Below are positions 33,908 to 42,180 of a stretch of DNA of 64,000 bases, in pieces. Made by a program: the position numbers and the translations under genes. The stretch's first letter is position 1. Each line of letters opens with the position of its first letter. Under the pieces are notes generated by a model, which had not been told where the DNA came from, searched no databases, and saw nothing but the letters and a program-made list of their open reading frames with translations. The stretch is from Mangrovibacterium lignilyticum (GTDB lineage Bacteria; Bacteroidota; Bacteroidia; Bacteroidales; Prolixibacteraceae): positions 1 to 64,000 of the forward strand of contig NZ_WKLH01000001.1 in assembly GCF_010882175.1 (NCBI RefSeq). The letters are read 5' to 3'.

Positions 33908-34780
33908 TTAATCCAGCAGCTGGTAACTGCTAATTTGCACCGGGGCATTTAGCGAGGGCAGAACTTTTTCGATCAGAATTCCCTCTGCCGGATGATGACC
34001 GTGACCAAAAGTCGCCCGCACACCCATTGATATAAAGTGAACAGCCCTGTCAAGTGCAATCGGCAGACTATCGCCCTGAAGCAAGGAACCAACCATGACA
34101 CTTGCAAACGCATCGCCCGTTCCGGGATAATTGGCCGGCAAGTAATCGCAGCTGACACGCCAATACCGCTGGTCCTCGCCATTGTAGGCCATCACCGATG
34201 TTTTATTGGGCATCGCTAATTCGGGAACGCTGGTAATAATTACTTGCTTGGGGCCAAGCGCCGCTAACCGAACGCACCAGTCTTTCAACTCGTGAAGACT
34301 TACCTGGGGATGATATTCTTTGCCCAGTAAAAAGGCAGCTTCTGTCAGGTTGGGCGTAACCACTTCGGCATGAGCCACCAACTCTTTCATCTTTTCAACC
34401 ATTTCCTGGTTAAAAGCTGAATACAACTTACCGTTGTCGCCCAAAACCGGATCGATCACAACCAGTTGGTCGGGGGTCGCAAAATCCCGGATAAAATCTT
34501 TCACCATATCAATCTGATCCACCGCGCCAAGATACCCCGAGTAAATAGCATCGAACTGGATATTTAGCTTCTTCCAATGTTCAATCATTTGCGGCAACTC
34601 GGCACTCAAATCCCGCGCATGAAAACCGGGGAAAGCACTGTGAGACGATAAAACAGCCGTTGGCAAGGGACAAACCTGAATGCCCATCGACGACAAGATT
34701 GGAATCACCACCGTCAACGACGCCCGTCCAAACCCGCTTAAATCGTGAATCGCGGCTACCCGCTGCAAATGAATTCTCAT
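33908..34780 (-). CDS. Pyridoxal/pyridoxamine kinase-like protein
   Basis: A 290-aa ribokinase-fold protein of the PdxK/PdxY type. It opens A-A-I-H-D-L-S-G-F-G-R (about 9-19), where the family has its substrate-binding S-x-V-x-x-G-x-V-G region, and has V-I-D-P-V-L-G-D-N-G near 115, V-T-P-N-x-T-E-A near 150 and the anion-hole motif P-G-T-G-D-A-F near 227. It should phosphorylate B6 vitamers for PLP salvage. The start at 34780 matches the family N-terminus; an upstream Met at 34918 would add 46 unrelated residues. Confidence 0.85.
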   Translation of the reverse strand: MRIHLQRVAAIHDLSGFGRASLTVVIPILSSMGIQVCPLPTAVLSSHSAFPGFHARDLSAELPQMIEHWKKLNIQFDAIYSGYLGAVDQIDMVKDFIRDFATPDQLVVIDPVLGDNGKLYSAFNQEMVEKMKELVAHAEVVTPNLTEAAFLLGKEYHPQVSLHELKDWCVRLAALGPKQVIITSVPELAMPNKTSVMAYNGEDQRYWRVSCDYLPANYPGTGDAFASVMVGSLLQGDSLPIALDRAVHFISMGVRATFGHGHHPAEGILIEKVLPSLNAPVQISSYQLLD

Positions 34781-35081
34781 AACGGAAATTTTCCCTAAAA
34801 ATACACAAAGTATTGCTGAAAGCATTTTCTGTTTTTCCTGAAAATCGGGAAAAAGAAGTTTTTTAATCCAACTTAATTCTACTGAAAACAGGGGAATAAG
34901 CAGATACACCGAATGCAATCAAAGGTTTACCGAAAAAATGGCTCTAAAGCAGAGAGAAATGATAGTTTTGTAGTGATATTCTTATCTTTGTACACCTTAA
35001 CAAAAAAGGGTTCGAAAATCCTGCCAGACAGGAGGCCGAAACCATTTGATAAACCGCCTCTCCGGAGCACAACATTTTTTT
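34781..35081. other. Divergent intergenic region upstream of dapB
   Basis: 301 bp without a gene. TATCTTTG at 34983-34990 (plus) fits TAnnTTTG and would start the dapB transcript near 34997, giving a leader of about 85 nt. The leader holds the short stems CCTG/CAGG (around 35021-35033) and a CTCCGGAG palindrome (35060-35067) close to the start codon. It is too short and lacks the conserved core for a lysine riboswitch. Confidence 0.4.
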
Positions 35082-35798
35082 ATGAAGATTGCATTAATTG
35101 GATACGGTAAGATGGGCAAAATTATTGAGCAAATTGCCATCGACCGTGGACACGAGATTGTCTTAAAAATCGATATATCCAACCAAAATGAGCTGACTGT
35201 TGAAAACCTGAAAAAGGCCGATGTAGCTATCGAATTCACCATTCCCTCATCAGCGATTGCCAATTACAAACTTTGTTTCGAAGCCGGAATTCCGGTTGTT
35301 AGCGGAACAACTGGCTGGTTGGAAAACAAAGAACAGGTACTGGCTGATATGGAAGCGAAAAACGGAACATTCTTTTATGCTTCGAACTTCAGCTTAGGCG
35401 TTAATTTATTTTTCGCGCTGAACAAAAAGCTAGCTCAGCTAATGACCGGTCGCGAAGGCTACGATGTAAGTATGGTTGAAGTTCACCACACGCAAAAGCT
35501 GGATGCTCCGAGCGGAACAGCCATAACACTGGCCGAAGAGCTGATTGAAAACTATCCTGAAAAAACCAGTTGGACCATGGAACACCCGCAGTCGCCGGAA
35601 CAAATGCACATTGGTGCCCTGCGCGAAGGTACCGTTCCGGGGATTCACCGAATCAAATACGAGTCGGATGTCGATTACATAACAATTGAACACAGCGCTA
35701 AAAGCCGTCACGGTTTTGCTTTGGGTGCCGTGCTGGCTGCTGAATACAGTTTCGGCAAAAAAGGACTTTTGACAATGAATGATCTTTTAAACTTATAA
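35082..35798 (+). CDS. dapB: 4-hydroxy-tetrahydrodipicolinate reductase
   Basis: A 238-aa DapB, the short form normal in Bacteroidota. It has the nucleotide-binding start G-Y-G-K-M-G (7-12), V-S-G-T-T-G-W near 77, the catalytic region E-V-H-H-T-Q-K-L-D-A-P-S-G-T-A (about 138-152) and G-I-H-R near 185. It reduces the cyclic intermediate of the diaminopimelate/lysine pathway with NAD(P)H. The ATG at 35082 is used; an in-frame TTG at 35046 would add 12 residues before the Rossmann start. It is followed by lepB after 4 bp. Confidence 0.95.
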   Translation: MKIALIGYGKMGKIIEQIAIDRGHEIVLKIDISNQNELTVENLKKADVAIEFTIPSSAIANYKLCFEAGIPVVSGTTGWLENKEQVLADMEAKNGTFFYASNFSLGVNLFFALNKKLAQLMTGREGYDVSMVEVHHTQKLDAPSGTAITLAEELIENYPEKTSWTMEHPQSPEQMHIGALREGTVPGIHRIKYESDVDYITIEHSAKSRHGFALGAVLAAEYSFGKKGLLTMNDLLNL

Positions 35799-35802
35799 TC
35801 AC

Positions 35803-37143
35803 ATGAGACAACTATTAACCAACAAATGGTTTAAATTCATTTTTGTTGGCCTGCTTTATAGTTTGTGGGTTATCTGGCTCGAAAATTACTGGTGGTTCAT
35901 CGGACTGGCTGTTATTTTCGACATGTACATCACCAAGAAAGTTCACTGGGCTTTCTGGAAGAAAAAGAACCCGCCAAACGGAAAGCAAACCAAAGTCGTA
36001 GAATGGGTAGATGCCATTATTTTTGCCATCATTGCTGCGACCTTTATCCGTATGTTTTTCATTGAAGCGTACACCATCCCTACTCCATCTATGGAGAAAT
36101 CAATGCTGGTAGGCGATTTTCTGTTTGTGAGCAAAACAGCTTACGGCCCGAATTTGCCCGAAACACCACTTTCGTTCCCGTTTGTTCATCACACGTTACC
36201 ATTGACTAAAAATACGCCTTCATACCTGACCTGGATTAAGAATGACTACAAGCGGATTGCCGGTTTTGGAGATGTAAAAAATAACGATGTCGTCGTCTTC
36301 AATTTTCCCGAGGGTGATACGGTAGCAACCAACCAGCCAACACAAAGTTACTACAACCTGGTTCGAAACTACGGACGTGATCGGGTATGGAGCGACAAAC
36401 GTACCTTTGGCGAAATCATCAGCCGTCCGGTAGATAAATGCGAAAACTACATCAAGCGGTGTATCGCTATTCCGGGCGATGTCATCAAAATTATTGATGG
36501 CCAGGTTTACGTGAATGATAAAAAACAAGATCCGATTGCCGGTATTCAGTACGATTATATTGTAACAACCAACGGAGCTGCTATCAACCGCCGAACATTG
36601 GAAGAGATTGGTATTTCCAGGGCTGACCAGCAAGTTTTCAATGGCTCTCAGTTCCTGTTCCCAATGACCGATGAACAGGTGAAAAAGGTTGAAAAGCTAA
36701 GCAATGTAAACTCGGTGAAACGCGTGAACATGACCGCTGGAAATTGGGATCACAACATCTTCCCGTTCAGTGAAAAATACCCTTGGAATGTTGACAATTT
36801 CGGACCGCTGCAAATTCCAAAGAAAGGACAGACGATTCAGCTGAGCATGGATAATTTGCCGGTTTACGAACGGATTATCGATACCTATGAAGAACACGAT
36901 TTAGCAGTAAAAGACAGTACAATTTATATTGATGGCCAAGTGGCTACCCAATTCACATTCGGAATGAATTACTATTGGATGATGGGTGACAATCGCCACA
37001 ACTCTGCCGACTCTCGTTATTGGGGATTTGTTCCCGAAGACCACGTGGTTGGCAAAGCAGTTTTCATTTGGTTGTCGTTGGACAAAGAAAAAAGCTTCCC
37101 GGCTAATATTCGCTGGAGCCGCCTCTTCTCTTTTGTTCATTGA
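35803..37143 (+). CDS. lepB: Signal peptidase I (long Bacteroidota form)
   Basis: A 446-aa S26 peptidase. It has two hydrophobic segments near the N-terminus (about 8-45) and one at about 70-88 just before catalytic Ser96 in T-P-S-M. The general base is Lys218 in Y-I-K-R-C-I-A-I-P-G-D, and box E is M-G-D-N-R-H-N-S-A-D-S-R-Y-W-G near 395. The insertion between the catalytic halves makes it much longer than E. coli LepB (324 aa), as is usual in this phylum. It removes signal peptides of exported proteins, including the many secreted enzymes here. It is translated 4 bp after dapB. Confidence 0.95.
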   Translation: MRQLLTNKWFKFIFVGLLYSLWVIWLENYWWFIGLAVIFDMYITKKVHWAFWKKKNPPNGKQTKVVEWVDAIIFAIIAATFIRMFFIEAYTIPTPSMEKSMLVGDFLFVSKTAYGPNLPETPLSFPFVHHTLPLTKNTPSYLTWIKNDYKRIAGFGDVKNNDVVVFNFPEGDTVATNQPTQSYYNLVRNYGRDRVWSDKRTFGEIISRPVDKCENYIKRCIAIPGDVIKIIDGQVYVNDKKQDPIAGIQYDYIVTTNGAAINRRTLEEIGISRADQQVFNGSQFLFPMTDEQVKKVEKLSNVNSVKRVNMTAGNWDHNIFPFSEKYPWNVDNFGPLQIPKKGQTIQLSMDNLPVYERIIDTYEEHDLAVKDSTIYIDGQVATQFTFGMNYYWMMGDNRHNSADSRYWGFVPEDHVVGKAVFIWLSLDKEKSFPANIRWSRLFSFVH

Positions 37144-37165
37144 TAAAAAATAAACGTTAGCACTG

Positions 37166-37205
37166 AAAAGGATAATAGACCGTTAGGTTGATTATCCTTT
37201 TTTTT
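37166..37205 (+). terminator. Terminator after lepB
   Basis: The stem AAAAGGATAAT / ATTATCCTTTT has a 14-base loop and is followed by a long T-run. An in-frame TTG for the next gene at 37188 lies in the loop, so it is not used as start. Confidence 0.75.
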
Positions 37206-37229
37206 ATAATTTACAGAAAAAAGAAAATT

Positions 37230-37553
37230 ATGTCAGCAGGAATCATCATCATTTTGCTACTGGCTTTATTGCTGGTTGTTTTCACTTTGCAAAATAGCGT
37301 CGCCATCGATGTCAAGTTCTTATTCTGGCAATTGGAGCAAGTGCCCCTGGTGCTAACGTTGATCGTTTGTATTATCATTGGTGTTATAATTGCAATGGTT
37401 CTGAACTATCCGAAAATATGGAAACTGAAGTCTAACATTAAAAGCCTGCAAAAAGAACTCAATACACTAAAATTGAAAGAAGAAACAGAGGAGAAACACC
37501 CGGAAGGAATTAAAATGGATGGTGGCTCTGATAATGATCTTTTCAACGCTTAG
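37230..37553 (+). CDS. LapA-like (DUF1049) membrane protein
   Basis: A 107-aa protein with two membrane helices (about 3-20 and 36-58) separated by the F-T-L-Q-N-S-x-x-I-D-V-K-F-L-F-W motif typical of LapA/DUF1049, then a charged coiled-coil tail (about 66-95). In E. coli, LapA works with LapB in control of lipopolysaccharide synthesis; no LapB lies nearby. The start is the ATG at 37230 behind the terminator. The WbqC gene begins 6 bp after it. Confidence 0.8.
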   Translation: MSAGIIIILLLALLLVVFTLQNSVAIDVKFLFWQLEQVPLVLTLIVCIIIGVIIAMVLNYPKIWKLKSNIKSLQKELNTLKLKEETEEKHPEGIKMDGGSDNDLFNA

Positions 37554-37559
37554 AATTTC

Positions 37560-38207
37560 ATGTTAAATACATCTATTTTACTGAGCACAGCATATCTGCC
37601 GCCTATTCAGTACGTCACAAAATTTTTGCTACACCCGGAAGTTTGGCTCGAAAGTCAAGAAAACTTCATCAAGCAAACTTACCGGAACCGGGCAATTATT
37701 CTGGCTGCCAACGGGCCCGAATCATTGATTCTGCCTGTTGAAAAAGGTCGAAGTCTGAAGCAAAAAATCTCGGACTTACGCATTTCGTACGATACCAATT
37801 GGCAGCACATTCACTGGCAGGCTATTGTGTCAGCCTATAATTCAACACCTTTTTTTGAAATTCTGGAGGCCGACTTCAGGCCATTTTATGAAAAGAAATT
37901 TGAGTTTTTGTTTGATTTCAACCAGCAACTTCTACAAACTGTTTTCGATATATTGGAGATTGAACCGAAAATTTCACTCACGACTGACTTTGAAGCGGTA
38001 CCGGATACCTGCCTGAATTTCAGGGAGGCAATTCATCCCAAACCACAGAAAGCGTTGCCCGATCCAAATTTTGAACCGGCTGTTTACTCCCAGGTTTTTG
38101 ATGATAAATTTGGCTTCATACCCAACCTCAGCATTATCGACCTGCTGTTTAATTGTGGATCGGAAAGCTACGAAATGATACTAAAAAGCAGCACAAAAGA
38201 CGTGTAG
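37560..38207 (+). CDS. WbqC-like family protein
   Basis: A 215-aa WbqC family protein: L-L-S-T-A-Y-L-P-P-I-Q-Y at the start, E-N-F-I-K-Q-T-Y-R-N-R near 35, a Y-N-S-T-P-F-F-E segment near 95, and S-I-I-D-L-L-F-N-C-G near 195. In other bacteria the family is associated with sugar-nucleotide or O-antigen genes, but its reaction is unknown. In many Bacteroidota it sits next to lepB, as here with the LapA-like gene between; the link to export is positional only. Confidence 0.85.
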   Translation: MLNTSILLSTAYLPPIQYVTKFLLHPEVWLESQENFIKQTYRNRAIILAANGPESLILPVEKGRSLKQKISDLRISYDTNWQHIHWQAIVSAYNSTPFFEILEADFRPFYEKKFEFLFDFNQQLLQTVFDILEIEPKISLTTDFEAVPDTCLNFREAIHPKPQKALPDPNFEPAVYSQVFDDKFGFIPNLSIIDLLFNCGSESYEMILKSSTKDV

Positions 38208-38242
38208 AAATTAAAATTTAGCGGTGCCGAAATTCAGGAACT

Positions 38243-38665
38243 TTACTTCAGAATCTCTGCTTTAAACCTGGCAACCAAATCAGCGTGGTCGAAAGCCAGT
38301 TCCGGCAATGCATCAACTGGGAACCATTCAGCATTAGCAGCATCATCTCCACTTTTCACAACGGCATCTTCCGAAACAAAGCCGTAGAAGAGTAGAGAAA
38401 TGGTCCGTCCGCGAGGATCACGATCTACTTTATCGGCTGCCACAAAGGGTGTCAGCTCCTGAACGTCAAGGCCGGTTTCTTCCATTAACTCGCGTTTACA
38501 CGCATCAACCAACAACTCGTCCATTTCGACAAAACCACCGGGGAGCGCCCATTTCCCGAAATACGGCTCAATTCCGCGCTGGATAAGGAGCAATTGCTTG
38601 CTGTCCTTCTTCAGGATAATTCCATCGGTCGTTAATGCAGGGCGGGGGTATTTGTATGTATACAT
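38243..38665 (-). CDS. NUDIX hydrolase
   Basis: A 140-aa NUDIX protein with a perfect box (G-F-V-E-M-D-E, then R-E-L-M-E-E-T-G-L, about 42-64) and G-K-W-A-L-P-G-G before it, a pattern common to ADP-ribose and nucleotide-sugar pyrophosphatases. There is no extra regulatory domain. The start is the ATG at 38665; the 15 residues above it are not conserved-looking. It lies 68 bp downstream of the NlpC/P60 gene on the same strand. Confidence 0.9.
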   Translation of the reverse strand: MYTYKYPRPALTTDGIILKKDSKQLLLIQRGIEPYFGKWALPGGFVEMDELLVDACKRELMEETGLDVQELTPFVAADKVDRDPRGRTISLLFYGFVSEDAVVKSGDDAANAEWFPVDALPELAFDHADLVARFKAEILK

Positions 38666-38733
38666 TTTTGAAAGGGTGTTAGACGTTAAACAATAGCTAT
38701 TGGACAACAAGCCAGCTTAATTGTGAGACTCGC

Positions 38734-39519
38734 TTAAGGCAAAATCCGCTTCATCACACGCATTTTGTGCGTATACCGTTTGGTGTCGATATTAAAAATC
38801 CCAAATTGATCGACATTGTCAATCCTCACTTTTCCTGAGGCGTGGATAATCTTATTCTTTTCCCAAATGATCCCAACATGAACAATATTACCTTCATCGT
38901 TATCAAAGAAAGCCAGATCACCTGGCTGCGCTTCTTCAACAAAACTTAAGGCTACTCCCTGATGAACCTGATCTTTGGCGTCTCTGGGTAACTTTATGCC
39001 AATCATTTTATAGATAATTTGGGAGAAACCGGAGCAATCAATCCCGAAAGGAGAACGTCCACCCCAAAGGTAGGGTGCATTAAAATACATCAATGCCTGA
39101 CGGATCATAAATTTCCGGGCTTCCGGCGGCTCATGATAGGTAAACTTACCTGTCATTTTATAGACATCCCTGTCAATCGAAAACTCATGTTTATAAGGTC
39201 GCCAACAAGGCAGAGAACTACCGGCAACAATCATCGCATGCTGCTCCTCATCAATCGGTATCAGGTTAAATATATCGGTACAAACGGCAACGGGCGACTT
39301 TTCAATTTTAACAAATGACCGTTCGTTCAGCGGGGTAATCATTTTATAGTCTACCCAACCTTCGTAGCCATCATAAACCATTACAACCCGGCACCATCCC
39401 ATAAAGTGTTCGTGAACGTAGAAATGTTCGCCAAATAGAATCTGAGAAATCATTTCACTCTTTTCCGATGGTTCTTTTCGGACAGGAATAATACTAAGGC
39501 CGGAAATACCGTAATTCAT
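38734..39519 (-). CDS. NlpC/P60 (C40) cell-wall peptidase with SH3-like domains
   Basis: A 261-aa protein. Residues 1-130 are two SH3-like segments (the first with P-V-R-K-E-P-S-E-K-S), followed by the C40 domain: W-G-G-R-S-P-F-G-I-D-C-S-G-F with catalytic Cys near 163, L-P-R-D-A near 178, then G-N-I-V-H-V-G-I with catalytic His near 215. It cleaves gamma-D-glutamyl-diaminopimelate-type bonds in peptidoglycan peptides, as YkfC-like enzymes do in wall recycling. No signal peptide is visible, so a cytoplasmic recycling role is inferred. Confidence 0.88.
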   Translation of the reverse strand: MNYGISGLSIIPVRKEPSEKSEMISQILFGEHFYVHEHFMGWCRVVMVYDGYEGWVDYKMITPLNERSFVKIEKSPVAVCTDIFNLIPIDEEQHAMIVAGSSLPCWRPYKHEFSIDRDVYKMTGKFTYHEPPEARKFMIRQALMYFNAPYLWGGRSPFGIDCSGFSQIIYKMIGIKLPRDAKDQVHQGVALSFVEEAQPGDLAFFDNDEGNIVHVGIIWEKNKIIHASGKVRIDNVDQFGIFNIDTKRYTHKMRVMKRILP

Positions 39520-39687
39520 CTATCAATTACTGTTTTATAGTTGCATACCTGTTAAGTCTGGATGCTTAAAACACCTGAATTAATTGGGCATACCTCTTTT
39601 CATCAAAGAAATTGTTATTTTTAGTTTTCAAAGATAAAACATCAAGCTTAGTTTTAACCCGCTACGTCGATCTTTAAAAAGGTATTT

Positions 39688-41754
39688 ATGAAAAAGTTAT
39701 TAACTCGCCTGGGGCAATATTACCACGTCTTATTTATTGCATTGGTCTTTTCCGCCACCATTTTCTTGTTATATCTGGTAATCCCCGGTGAAAGCCGTTT
39801 CAGGTACGAATTTCAAAAGAACGCACCCTGGCGTCACGAAACATTGATCGCCCCTTACAACTTTGCAATTTATAAGCCGGACGAGCTGGTGAAAGCAGAA
39901 CGGGATTCTGCTCAAAAGCAATTCATTCCATACTACCAAAAAGATACTTTGGTAGCCTTACAGCAGGGTAAAAATCTGGAAATTGAGCTTCTCAATTTAA
40001 GCAAAGAACTTTCAAACCTAAACGAGAAAACAATCATGTCCCTGACCTCGGTCATGGACGGAATTTATCATGCGGGAGTCATTTCCCAATCACCTGAAAC
40101 ACATCCGGTTTTAAAAGAGAAAAAAGCGCTTTACGTGATCGATAATAAAACAGTCTCGAAAGTGCCCATTGATTCAATCTATTCACTTAAAACCGCTTTT
40201 CAAGCCTTAAATGATACGATTCACTACTTTTTAAAAGATCAGTATGCCGCGCTAAATCAAAATATGAATCTGGCCGATTACATCCAGGCAAACCTCAGCT
40301 ACGGTGAAGAGTATAACCAACAAGAAATGACCAAACTCGTTAATGCTGTTTCGGAAACTCAGGGTATGGTGCAGGCGGGCGAACGAATTATTTTCAAAGG
40401 CGACATTATTACGCCTGAAAAATTCCAAATTTTAAATTCGCTGAAGAGAAGTTATGAGACCAAACAGGGGCAAAACATTGATCGTTACATGCTGATTATT
40501 GGCAAGTTGATCCTCATTATTGCATGTATCTTAATTCTAATTCTTTACCTGGCGTACTTCAGGCGCGAAATATTCAACGAAAAGCGACACCTGAGCTTTA
40601 TTCTCATGATGATCGTGCTAATGGTGTTCACATTTCGGTTTATTTTACAGCACGATTTCATCAATATTTACATCGTCCCGCTAGCGATTCTGCCTATCCT
40701 ACTCCGCATTTTCTTCGATTCGCGGACGGCCATTTTTGCTTTGCTGGTCACCTCACTTCTGATCGGCTATTTCGCACCAAACAACTACGAATTCATTTTC
40801 CTGAACCTGATTGCCGGTTTTATAGCGGTCTTTAGCCTCGACAAACTGCATCGCCGATCGCATCTGGTGTTTACCGCGCTGTGGGTTTTCCTCACTTACA
40901 GCATTCTTTTTGTGGCTTTATCCATGATTCATGAAGGAAACCTGGAGGCAATCCGGTGGGATGAATTGGAATGGTTTGCCGCGAATGCTATTTTAATTCT
41001 ACTGGCTTACCCGTTGATTTACATTTTTGAAAAACTATTTGGCTTTGTTTCCGATGTCACACTAATTGAGTTATCAAATACAAACCAGCCGCTTTTACGC
41101 AAACTAGCCGAAGAAGCGCCGGGTACCTTTCAGCATTCATTGCAAATAGCCAACCTGGCTGAAGCTGTTATCTACCGCATTGGAGGAAACCCCTTTTTGG
41201 CTTATGCAGGCGCATTGTACCACGACATTGGCAAAACAAACCAGCCAGTGTATTTTATCGAAAATCAGTCAGCCGGCATGAGTCCACACAATGAAATGGA
41301 CTATAAGGAAAGTGCAAAAGTCATTATCGATCATGTTACTTATGGCGTGCGTCTAGCCCGCAAAAACAAACTACCAGAAGTTTTAATCGACTTCATCACC
41401 ACCCATCACGGCACGATGCAAGCCAAATATTTCTATACACTATACAAAAATGAACATCCTGAAGTAGCTGCCAACCCGAAAGATTTTACCTATCCGGGGC
41501 CGCGGCCGCAAAGTAAAGAAACATCGGTTGTGATGATCATTGATGGTATCGAAGCTGCAACACGTGCTTTGAAAGAAAAAAATCACGAAAGCATTCGAGA
41601 GATTATTGACAAAATGGTGCAGAGTAAGCTGGATGACGGCCAATTGGACCATACTGATCTAACGTTGAGAGACATCAGCATTATTAAAGAAACTTTGCTC
41701 GAAAAACTAATGAATATCTATCATGTACGGATTGAATATCCGAAAGAGAAATAA
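39688..41754 (+). CDS. 7TM-HD phosphohydrolase, PgpH-like
   Basis: A 688-aa protein with an N-terminal helix (about 12-35), a large extracytoplasmic 7TMR-HDED domain (36-260), seven membrane helices (about 270-460) and a cytoplasmic HD domain with the metal pair His512-Asp513 in H-D-I-G-K-T and a second H-H-G-T near 572. PgpH enzymes hydrolyse c-di-AMP to pApA; that substrate is the family inference. No c-di-AMP synthase is in the window. Confidence 0.9.
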   Translation: MKKLLTRLGQYYHVLFIALVFSATIFLLYLVIPGESRFRYEFQKNAPWRHETLIAPYNFAIYKPDELVKAERDSAQKQFIPYYQKDTLVALQQGKNLEIELLNLSKELSNLNEKTIMSLTSVMDGIYHAGVISQSPETHPVLKEKKALYVIDNKTVSKVPIDSIYSLKTAFQALNDTIHYFLKDQYAALNQNMNLADYIQANLSYGEEYNQQEMTKLVNAVSETQGMVQAGERIIFKGDIITPEKFQILNSLKRSYETKQGQNIDRYMLIIGKLILIIACILILILYLAYFRREIFNEKRHLSFILMMIVLMVFTFRFILQHDFINIYIVPLAILPILLRIFFDSRTAIFALLVTSLLIGYFAPNNYEFIFLNLIAGFIAVFSLDKLHRRSHLVFTALWVFLTYSILFVALSMIHEGNLEAIRWDELEWFAANAILILLAYPLIYIFEKLFGFVSDVTLIELSNTNQPLLRKLAEEAPGTFQHSLQIANLAEAVIYRIGGNPFLAYAGALYHDIGKTNQPVYFIENQSAGMSPHNEMDYKESAKVIIDHVTYGVRLARKNKLPEVLIDFITTHHGTMQAKYFYTLYKNEHPEVAANPKDFTYPGPRPQSKETSVVMIIDGIEAATRALKEKNHESIREIIDKMVQSKLDDGQLDHTDLTLRDISIIKETLLEKLMNIYHVRIEYPKEK

Positions 41755-41885
41755 ATATTGGTTATTTAGGGTATAATCATTAATTGATGATCACTTATAA
41801 ACAATAATTTTTGCTGAAATTTTAAAACGCTATTTTATTTAACACAATTATGCCTTAAATTAGCTTACAACAAAACAAGAACCGA

Positions 41886-42128
41886 ATGAATTCATTTTTA
41901 GTCGCCACCGGACCGCAATACATTCTGACTTTGCAGTTTTTATTTGCCATACTGATTTTGTTACCGGCGATGGCTTTGGTAAGTGTATTCAGAAATGAGT
42001 TTGAAGGCAACAAACGTTACTTTTGGGCAGCGTTAATCCTCTTTTTCCCGATCATCGGGTCGTTGCTGTACATTTTTATTGGCCGGCAACATCGACTTCG
42101 CAGAGCTCTTTGGAACGAAAACATATAA
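41886..42128 (+). CDS. Small membrane protein with PLDc_N-like domain
   Basis: An 80-aa protein with two helices (about 13-37 and 47-66). The second helix has A-A-L-I-L-F-F-P-I-I-G-S-L-L-Y-I-F-I-G-R, the phospholipase-D nuclease N-terminal (PLDc_N) pattern, without any catalytic domain. Such stand-alone two-helix proteins are common; the function is unknown. The stop is directly followed by a strong terminator. Confidence 0.75.
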   Translation: MNSFLVATGPQYILTLQFLFAILILLPAMALVSVFRNEFEGNKRYFWAALILFFPIIGSLLYIFIGRQHRLRRALWNENI

Positions 42129-42163
42129 AAGAAAAGCACTCTCAAATGAGTGCTTTTCTTTTT
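42127..42163. terminator. Bidirectional terminator
   Basis: A 15-bp perfect stem AAAAGAAAAGCACTC / GAGTGCTTTTCTTTT with a 6-base loop and T-runs on both strands. It serves the small membrane protein gene and the convergent ftcD gene. Confidence 0.85.
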
Positions 42164-42180
42164 CAGTTCTGTAAGGATAT

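Noticed and set aside
34991-35081. Possible lysine riboswitch before dapB
   Set aside because: About 90 nt is half the needed length and the conserved core cannot be drawn.
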